Shown: in pieces, positions 33,715 through 40,974 of the stretch | Layout of the letters: each line of letters opens with the position of its first letter | How positions within the stretch are numbered: position 1 is the stretch's first letter | Notes under the pieces: generated by a model | Databases searched by the model: none | What the model was told of the DNA's origin: nothing | Seen by the model: the letters and a program-made list of their open reading frames with translations, nothing else | Made by a program: the position numbers and the translations under genes | From: Chromera velia | Taxonomy: Eukaryota > Sar > Chromeraceae | Direction: 5' to 3' | Assembly (NCBI GenBank): GCA_018398765.1 | Contig: JAHBMJ010002908.1 | Span: forward strand, 1 to 40,974 | Length of the DNA: 40,974 bases

Positions 33715-35411
33715 TTCTTTCTTTCTTTCTTTCTTTCTTTTCTTTCTTTCTTTCTTTCTTTCTTTCCTTTCCTTCTTGCTTGCTTCCTTCAATCTTTTTT
33801 CTCTCTCCCTCTTCCTTTCACACGCAGATACAACAAGACAAGAGGGTCTGCTGCCATGCAAGCCGCAGCAAAAGCCACTCGCAGAGTCTCGGTGAGTCCA
33901 TCCAGACTTCCAGCGAGATTCCATTGATCCATTCATCCTTCCTTCAGGTGAATGGGACATGGCGGAGTTGCACACTTGGATCGTATGTTGTGACCCGTAC
34001 TCACGCGGAATCAGGGATCTCCAGCAACTCAAACAGACAGACATGCCGAATAAAGCTCGAGCTTCGAAAAAAAGTGAAAGCGAATTTGCGATTGAACGCT
34101 CGCGGGGTCGTTGCGCCACATTGTCCGCTGGCTTCTCTTTCTCCCTCTCCTTCTCAGTATCTTTCGCTCTGCGTCTCTTTCTGACGTATATATATATATA
34201 TATACACACACACATGCACACAGGGTCTCTCTCTCTCTCTCTCTCTCTCGCTCTTCTTTTTTTTGTGCATGCATTCATGTGAATGGATTCTAGATTTTAT
34301 TTGTTCTTCTGTTGCCTCGTCTCTGTCCACCGTGTTTGCTCTCTGCAGAGAAATTCAGGTGAGGGTCTGTGCAGCTCTATCTCCTATGTCTAGGGTTACT
34401 CTGGTGACTGCTTCCGATTTCCGTTTTTGAACATTTGTCTGATCTCCATGCCATAATTGTTATTCTGGCCACGCTTTGAAGTGCCTCTTTCTCGGTTTCT
34501 TCCTCGTTTTCCTTCAATCTGTCTCTCCAAAGACTTCCTCTTCTTCCCGTGCGTCTGTCTAGACATTCTTGCTGATTTTCATCCTCATGATCAAGTACTC
34601 ACTTTGCCTTTCTGGTTCTGCAGATGAGACAAGCTCGGACGGCAGGCCTGCTCACTCAGTCGGAGGGGGGGCAACTGAGAGGACAGAGAAGGACGGAGGG
34701 ACCGGGGGAAAACCGAAGAGTGAGTCAGCCAGCCAGTCAGCTAGTGTGGCACCTGAAATATTTTCTGGAGAATTTGATTATCAGTTCTGTGTGTCCATTC
34801 CTGTGACAACGGAAAAAAGTTGCTCGGAAAGTGCAAATGAATGTTCTTCTTTTCGAGATCTTTACGTCTGGTGACCGTCACAGCCGCATGCACTCGTTCT
34901 TGAGAGGTCTCCAGAAGTTCAAGCAGACAGAGGGAACGATTGAAGACTAGCTGAAGAGGACAGAACACCGATGGTCGCATTCATCCCTTTCTGAGTCTGT
35001 TTCGGTTGCTCCTTCTTTCTCCTTCCTGGTACCTCTCGCCTGTCTGTGACTCAAATTGTTTGGGGTAAGGTGGGACAGCAACACTATCGTCTGCTTTGCT
35101 CTCCGTGTCCTCAACTGCTTCTCCGTCCCCCTCTCCCTTCTCCCCATGCCTTCTGCCGCTTCTCCTTCCCTCCCCCCCTACCTTCTTCTGATGGTCATGC
35201 AGATGCGAAGAGCAGAGCACAAGAAGCAAGAGAGGCGGCAATGGCTGTAAGAGACACCACCAAGGCAAGCTTGCCATACGGCTAGGTCCAGGGATGGACG
35301 CCCTCCCTTTAACTCTTTTTCTTTCCTTCTTCTGGACATGCAGACGTACAGGCAGATAGACACGTAGGCAGGCCAGTATCCACGAGCACACTCGTACACA
35401 CGTGCACCCAT

Positions 35412-35451
<40 letters not shown>

Positions 35452-36624
35452 ACACACACACACACACACATACACACACAGAGAGAGAGAGAGAGAGACG
35501 CAGGAAGGCATCATGGGACAGAGAGGTGAGTCGTTGTCCTTCACGGACCTTCCCCTCGTCATTCCTTCCTTCTCTCTTCCCCACAAAATCCCTGCAGGAC
35601 CCGACGGGGGGCAAATTGTTCTCTTCCACAGCAGCGGGTCTGAAGGCCGGCTCCAAAGGCCACATCACTCGACAGGTCGGTCACTCAATGAATGGAGGGG
35701 CTTGTGGTATATCCTGCTTGATTGATCCTGTACCAGTGATTATTTTGTCTACAGAGGGGCGATGGAGACATGCAGTCTGTAATGTCTGACTGAGCATTGA
35801 TAGAGTCGACTGTTAACGACTGGGCGTGTGCTGACACAGAAACACAGTGGCAAAGACAGAGGCAATCGAGTACAAAGACAGCGCTTCCACCGCAAATTCA
35901 TTTGTCCACATGGATGCGATTCTCCAGTGCCTACCGATGGGTGTGTCTGGCTGCGAGATCGGCAGCTCGATCAAGCTTTCAGCTCACACTCCAATGTGGC
36001 AGTCGGCGAGACATGATCCGTGTGGCATAAAACTTGTCTTGGGGCATTCTTGTTTCCTTCTTCCCTATCAAGGCTTGAACCTTGCTCCATTCGTATGCTG
36101 CTTTTGTACACAACGACACGTGTATCAATGTGGGTGCTTGTGTGCGCGCGACTGCAGGTCCTCGCATTTACAGACGCAGAAAGGGTCAGTCCAATTCTAG
36201 TAAAACTCACTGAAACCAACTGGATCCAGCGGCTGATTTGGCGTTATTCTGGACAGCAAAATACAAATTTTGTTACACAATCGGTGGCTGTTCTTCAGTC
36301 AGTAAATCAATGACAAAACTCTTTTCTCTTCTTCGTCGCCAGTGGTTGCAGTTTTCGGACGACAGGGAAAGTGAATGTCTGAAGAGCCACCTAGGTGGCT
36401 GCGTGGGCGGAGGAAGAAGCTGCGAAAGTCTATTCGTCAATAGTCAAAAAAAGTCTATCTCGTCTTGCTTGGGTTTTTATATCTCAATGGATAGTTGGGT
36501 GACATAGCGAGGCGCTCCAGAGACCCTGAAAATTGCTTTTCTCCTCCTTTTCTGCTGCAGGACGAGGAAATGGATTGAAGAGATCGGATTTAGACTTGAA
36601 GGCCTCTTGCAAGCTGCACTTTGA
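29657..36624 (+). CDS. 545-aa protein with acidic N-terminus, unknown family (19 exons)
   Basis: I do not recognise the family. Exons are 29657-29867, 30176-30506, 30902-30943, 31090-31213, 31485-31571, 32047-32116, 32455-32530, 32873-32924, 33058-33120, 33164-33249, 33828-33891, 34349-34358, 34624-34719, 35203-35246, 35598-35675, 35856-35940, 36158-36184, 36343-36370 and 36561-36624. Every junction is in phase from ATG to TGA. The N-terminus is a Ser/Asp/Glu cluster (MEISSDEEDTRKRAILGESD...), a CK2-type acidic region of nuclear proteins. Next come a globular part (SNWLDSLAAIFDVTKYPCCV), a second acidic linker and helical segments (FPNLLSELGILVDEAIETGN). Basic and Ser/Gly-rich stretches follow, then a C-terminal conserved-looking block (RIYRRRKVVAVFGRQGKTRK, then WIEEIGFRLEGLLQAAL). 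No signal peptide or membrane helix is seen, so a nuclear or chromatin/RNA-associated role is a guess. The acceptor at 35855 (AAAG) and the donor at 35246 are the weakest. Confidence 0.75.
32248..32390. repeat. (CT)n followed by (GT)n intronic microsatellite
   Basis: CT dinucleotides (about 32249-32303) pass into GT dinucleotides (about 32310-32381) inside the intron between the exons ending at 32116 and starting at 32455. Confidence 0.9.
33396..33780. repeat. Long (CTTT)n polypyrimidine tract, about 380 bp
   Basis: Near-pure pyrimidine on the plus strand made of CTTT, CCTT and CT units, ending about 48 bases upstream of the acceptor at 33826-33827. The Phe/Leu/Ser-rich frames across it, and the Lys/Arg/Glu-rich frame on the other strand, are not genes. 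Confidence 0.93.
34188..34250. repeat. (TA)n-(CA)n-(CT)n compound microsatellite
   Basis: TA repeats (34188-34203), CA repeats (to about 34221) and CT repeats (to about 34249) lie in the intron before the 10-nt microexon. Confidence 0.9.
35412..35500. repeat. (CA)n-(GA)n compound microsatellite
   Basis: CA dinucleotides from about 35412 to 35480 are followed by GA dinucleotides, within the intron ending at 35597. Confidence 0.9.
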
Positions 36625-38424
36625 TATTAGGGTCTCCCGGCCTTTGCTAGAGCCTTTGCTGCTTCAGAGCCAATAAGTGGACCAATCCATACACTCCTCT
36701 AGAAATAGTTGCATTGCCGCGTGGCGCATTGCTCTGCGAGAGGCACTGCACCGGAAGACTTTGAGCTAGGCGACGCACAGTGATAAAAAAAAAAGAAAAA
36801 AAAAATCTCGAGAAGCCTAATCTTTTTTATTTTTTTTATTTTATTTTATTGGAAGTGCCAAACATACCTTTGCTAACTTTGCTTGGACCTTTGACCACCA
36901 GACTAAGAGGAAAAAAAAAAAATCTTAACATGTCTATTCTTTTTTTTTTTTTTACCACTATGCGTCGCCTACACCTTGAAGAGCTAGACTCTTTGTTAAC
37001 TTTCGTTTGACCTTTAGCCAGCTTATTCAAAGCTGAGAACTAGGCTGAGAATCTGTTCAAAATTATTCAATATCATAATATAAATGATAATAAATGACAA
37101 ATTTTATATAATTAATATGAAGAAAAATAGAAAACAATCTAGCAAACGATGGATGCAAGTACAAGTAAATGTTTGATAATCTTTTGATTATATATCTTAT
37201 AAAAGCGGGGTAAATTCCCAAAGAATTTGCTGGAATTTGCTCGTGGAATTTAGTGGAATTCAGACTCGCTCGGAGGATTTTATGAGAATTTATCATAAAT
37301 TTATAGATTATATGAAATTGCACAACTTTTTAAGGTTTTTTTTGTAATCTAAAAAAAAATATGAGCTTAACAGGGTTGCTTTTTTTTTCGGCGGCAGAGA
37401 AGAGCGATTGCTGGCAGGACGGCAATTACCGGTAGAGCTTGTCGCCACTGGCAAAACGACTGACAGTCGATGGCAGAGAAAGTTAGAGCTCAATGATAAA
37501 ATCCGTGGGTCATTATCTGTTGGAGTTAGTTTATATACACTGTACACAGTCCGTTTATAGGTTTAAATAGTGTGACAGTCCGAAATTTTTTTTTTGAAAC
37601 TCATTTTTTTACCTTTTTTTTTTTTGGTAGTGACTAAGTCAGAAATGTTCATTGCTGGTGGACCGGCAATTGCCGGCAACGAAGGGTCATTATCGGTAGT
37701 GATTGCAACCCTGGAGTTTAAATTAGCTTAATTTGTCTACTATAGTCTACTATATGCAAAGAGAGAGACGACTTAGTTTTTTAATATCTGCAAAAAGATC
37801 TGAATAATAGAAAAGTTTTTAAAGGTGTTTTAGTTTTTAGTTTAGCCCAATATATTTTTAAAAAAAATGAATTGCAATGATGCAGCTAGTGATGCAGGCG
37901 ATGGCAGGCGGCTAGAGGCGGCACACCTCTAAAGATAATGAAGACATACTCGGTTTAGGCCCCTACATAGGTTTTAATAGGCTTTAATAACATCTGCATA
38001 CATCTGCATCTATATGCATCAAAAAAAAAAATAAAAAAGTGAATTAGAAAACTAAAAAAAAAAGTAAAAAAATTGGGATTCATAGATGTTTCGGTAACGC
38101 GTTCTTAATTCGGCCCTGGCGCCGCTTGGACCCGGCCCGCGGTCTCAATTTTCCCTTTTTGAACGCATGCATGCGCGGTTTCACTCCATAAGCTACGTTT
38201 CGCCTATTTTCACCTTCGATGCATGCATGGGGCATCCGCAATCATCCTGGCAATTCCTGGCAGAATGCAGCAGGTCAAATGCAGACGTCTGTTCAGTCGA
38301 ACATTGAACATTGTGTCAGTAAATTCAGAACTCAAGGCACTGTGCGAATTGACAGAAATTGAGGGGAGGCGACTGCCCCTTCAAGAAGTCCTATCCTTCT
38401 TCTCACTAATTCAGCAACGTGCAG
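36625..38424. other. AT-rich spacer with short repeats
   Basis: No exon is certain, though the 5' exon of the next gene may begin near 38230. Two diverged copies of a roughly 110-bp unit with poly(A), poly(T) and a CTTTG(C/T)TAACTTT core occupy about 36785-37022. A related pair with the pattern (A/G)TTGCTGG...GGCAATT(A/G)CCGG occurs near 37408-37432 and 37650-37676. Long A and T runs are common. Confidence 0.6.
36767..36971. repeat. Short inverted-repeat element
   Basis: TAGGCGACGCACAGTG (36767-36782) and CACTATGCGTCGCCTA (36956-36971) are inverted copies matching at 15 of 16 positions, flanking about 173 bp of A/T-run DNA. No target duplication is obvious. Confidence 0.55.
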
Positions 38425-40026
38425 TTTGTTCGGTCAGCAGGCGCCCGCGTCTCCCAACCTTTTTGGTGGCACTCCAGAGCAACAACAGGTCGATCTAAAG
38501 ACACACGGTGGGGGTGGAGACGGATGGTGGGGGTGGTTTGTTCACTCAACACGCAGGGGGTCTGTTTGGACAGCACCATCTTCTAATTTTCCGGTCGAAC
38601 GCGGATTCCCCTCGAACACGAAGGTACGGAATAACACGTCGAAAGTCCAGATGAATACACACGTTTCTATCTATTAATCGCTCCCTGGGATCATTTCTTT
38701 ATGCTCTTTCGAAGCTTTATTGCAGACACTATCTCTTTCAGGCTGGATCTGATCCAGATATGAGTTTCTAAAGCTCCGTGACACAAAGATACACGAAGCC
38801 TCAATTAGTTCACTGTCCTTCACTATTGTTCTGCTTCTTTGAACCACCATCTTTCCCCTTTCAGCATTGCTTCTAAGCGATAAGCAATCTTCTTGGGATT
38901 CTTTATGCAAGTGACTGCATGTATGCTCTCTATAACTCTTTTATTTCCTTTTTTTTATTGTTTCTTCTGCATGCAGAAAGAAGGCGACTGGGAAGTGGCG
39001 CAGTACGATAATGGTTGGAAGCGATGGAAGGCCATGGCAAGTGAGTTTTCCTTTGTGCAGTAGAACCATTTGTTGGAAGTCATGCATGATCTTCACCTTT
39101 GTGTAAGGCTACTGTGGGCGGTTGAAGCAACGAATCTTCGACTCTTCCTTTACGTGGCTGAACAGTCAGGCCCGAGAAAAGGTCTCCACGGGCAGCTGGC
39201 CCTATCTAAGGAGCTTTCCAATGCCCTTCTGTTACCGCGCATAAGAAAAAAAGAATTCCAGTCCATCAGTCTGACCAAGAACGTCTATTCCCATCTTCCT
39301 TCTCCTCATCCTTCTGGAATCCCAGGTTCTAAATTGTTGGAAAGATGGTGTCTTTTTCTAGTGGTCAAAATTACTCAACTCATGTTCTTTGTCGCTATTG
39401 TCTAGCAGCCACCCAGCCTCCCTTTCAGCCAGAGCCCCTGATGGCAACTCCTGCATCTGGCCATCCAGCCGGTCCCCTGATCGATTCCTTAGTGCATTTC
39501 CCTCCAATTGGTTCCATGCTGGGCAGAAAGGGTGGTCAACTTTCTCCTGTGCGCTTTTTTGGCTGGCTGCTTGCAGGAGTACTAAGGAAGCAGAGAAGGC
39601 AGAGCCCCTCTCCTGGTAGTCCATCTTTCACAGAAGGCTGCGAATGAGCTCAGAGGTCAGTAAAGGAGATGGGTAGCACTGTTTGTTTCTATGGCCGTTT
39701 TTAGACTGGAAACTCTCCCCTTTCCTGCTATGCCATGATCAAATTGGGTGGGTTGATCCGTTCGGGCTTGCGTGAGATTTGGTAGATCACATTTATCGAT
39801 ATATTTATTTTCCTTATCGCTGCTTCTTGAATTTGCGTTTGCTATTGTGCATGAGAGAGGCAAACAAAAGACCACCAATACATGGATATGCACTCCGCAG
39901 GAAGTCGCAGGAGACATAGTCTACGCTGCCCAGGGACGGGATGGGAAGGCATGTTTTGTCATCGAGGATCTCTTCTGCAACGACTTCTTCAAAACGGTCT
40001 TCCCCATCGAGGAGGTCCTCAACTGA
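38425..40026 (+). CDS. Candidate exons with FG motifs and an acidic C-terminal block (model incomplete)
   Basis: Supported pieces are 38425-38623, 38977-39040, about 39409-39471 and 39901-40014 or 40026. The first reads LFGQQAPASPNLFGGTPEQQ and carries FG motifs of the kind found in nucleoporins. The second reads KEGDWEVAQYDNGWKRWKAM and joins in phase to the third (TTQPPFQPEPLMATPASG). The piece at 39901 reads EVAGDIVYAAQGRDGKACFV and then IEDLFCNDFFKTVFPIEEVL; it either stops at TGA 40024-40026 or splices out at 40014. The linking exon near 39577-39615 does not give a fully consistent phase, and the start (perhaps near 38230) is unclear. It may be the 5' part of the gene described at 40425-40974. 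Two FG motifs are too few to call a nucleoporin. Confidence 0.4.
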
Positions 40027-40424
40027 CAAGAACTTCCCATGCCTGCAGGTGGGAGAATCTTCCCTCCTCCCTCTCCCATGCAGGAGGTGGGATGTTGTTG
40101 TGTGAAAGCGGAACAGGGCACGAGATCCAGAGAGAGGTAAGTAATTTTATGATATGGTTTCGCTCTTGGTCCTTGTGCTTCTCTATATGTATTTTCTGTC
40201 CCTTTCCACAGTCCAAACAAATAAAAAAAAAAAGTAATTTTATGATATGGTTTCGCTCTCGGTCCCTCTGCTTATCTACATGCAGACAGCCGGCCTACTG
40301 ATGACGAGTGCCTGTCTAGGGAGGGCATTGTTTTCTGCATGTATGTAAATCACATATTACACTACAGCCATTCTAGCCATGCTATCCACCCTGCGTTTTT
40401 GCCTCTCCATTCAAATGTCTGCAG

Positions 40425-40974
40425 ACCTGCTGGAGGCTGGGCCCCTGTGGCCACTTCTACTGCCAGGAGCATACGACTGAGCTTCTGCAGTTCGCCCTCT
40501 AAGACAGCAGAAACTTGCCTTTCCGCTGTCCTCGGTGGCTAGGAAACGACCAAAGAGAACGTTGCAACAAGGTCAGTACGCGTCCGTAAGTGTCTACATA
40601 GAAGTGCAAAGCTGTCTGCTGTATGTACTTCACTGAGATGCGACCAACGCTGAGCAGGTGGCTCAGGAGATTCCTCTTTTTTCTGAAACCGCGCCCCTCC
40701 CCCTCGTCCGAAATACAAATGGTTGAGCTTCCACGGTTATTTAAACTCAATAAAATGCCTCTTTGTCTTGGCTCTCCACTTTGCTGCGATGCAATGATCG
40801 AATGAATGTAGGTAATCCCCGATGCTGTCATTCATTCTCTGTGCACCTCCGAAGAAATGAAAAGATACAACCGGTAAGTCATCCACTGTTATAAATTAAT
40901 GCAGCGCTCTCAGCCACCGTGTTTTGGCTACAGGGTTGGAAGAAAAGAGCTGCTCCTTCGCTTGTGTATTTTGT
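40425..40974 (+). CDS. Probable RBR-type RING1 domain, partial (runs off the window)
   Basis: RBR E3 ubiquitin ligases carry a RING1 with a CGHxxC core followed by CPxxC and a helical I-P-D-x-x-I...Y segment. Here an exon from 40425 reads TCWRLGPCGHFYCQEHTTEL. The same frame further on gives NLPFRCPRWLGNDQRERCNK up to a GTCAGT donor after 40571. The exon at 40812-40873 then gives VIPDAVIHSLCTSEEMKRYN and joins in phase to 40934-40974 (VGRKELLLRLCIL). The order and spacing match RING1 of RBR proteins, although the second Cys pair is stretched (CP-x10-C). The two halves of the first exon are interrupted by an in-frame TAA at 40500-40502, which could be removed as an 18- or 21-nt intron. Upstream exons between 40050 and 40330 (for example MLLCESGTGHEIQRE near 40092-40136) are likely but their phase is unresolved. 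The rest of the domain lies beyond the right edge. Confidence 0.55.

Noticed and set aside
33250-33927. Long Phe/Leu/Ser-rich open frames and the opposite Lys/Glu/Arg-rich frame
   Set aside because: They are translations of the (CTTT)n polypyrimidine tract inside an intron. Three overlapping frames are equally open and none has independent support.
1-40974. CRISPR arrays, rRNA or tRNA genes, bacterial operons
   Set aside because: No spacer-repeat array, no rRNA-like sequence and no convincing cloverleaf was seen by eye. The regular repeats are eukaryotic microsatellites. A covariance-model scan would be decisive for tRNAs.

Overview
The window is nuclear DNA of an intron-rich eukaryote, not a prokaryote. 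Coding sequence is broken into short exons that rejoin in phase across GT...AG introns, and the acceptors are mostly (C/T)GCAG. Introns and spacers are full of microsatellites and AT-rich repeats. A bacterial-type tyrosyl-tRNA synthetase carries a signal peptide ending in an A-F motif, which is the targeting signature of complex red-lineage plastids. With the secreted S1/P1 nucleases this suggests a photosynthetic alveolate or relative, such as a chromerid alga. That taxonomic call is inference; a stramenopile remains possible.

Layout. (1) 225-5695, +: the 3' part of a gene for a coiled-coil, Ser/Thr-Pro-rich protein of unknown family (14 modelled exons). (2) 5696-9547: AT-rich spacer with clusters of CCTGGGG palindromes and a 1231-bp non-autonomous DNA transposon (7479-8709) that has terminal inverted repeats and a perfect 10-bp target duplication. 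(3) 9548-16139, +: a complete 13-exon S1/P1 nuclease with an acidic extension, a C-terminal transmembrane segment and a terminal YHVL motif; a 369-base assembly gap lies in its third intron. (4) 17261-18891, +: a secreted Cys-rich protein with two CC-containing repeats. (5) 18892-21929: repeat-rich spacer with one doubtful low-complexity open frame. (6) 21930-23326, -: a second, shorter S1/P1-family protein with altered zinc-ligand positions. (7) 24046-26975, +: plastid-targeted tyrosyl-tRNA synthetase, six exons. (8) 28049-28796, -: a small secretory or targeted basic protein with an uncertain middle. (9) 29657-36624, +: a 19-exon, 545-aa acidic-N-terminus protein of unknown family, with a 10-nt microexon and a 43-nt intron. 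(10) 36625-38424: AT-rich spacer with small inverted and direct repeats. (11) 38425-40974, +: exons of one or two genes, beginning with FG-type motifs and ending in a probable RBR-type RING1 region that runs off the window.

The genes form no operon and no clear common pathway. Genes 3, 4 and 6 all encode proteins entering the secretory pathway, two of them from the same nuclease superfamily within 14 kb. Gene 7 serves organellar translation. The most unusual genome-level signal is in splicing: 21 of 50 modelled plus-strand donors have C at intron position +3 (GTCAGT, GTCGGT), and several donors sit at the head of (GTCA)n tandem repeats.
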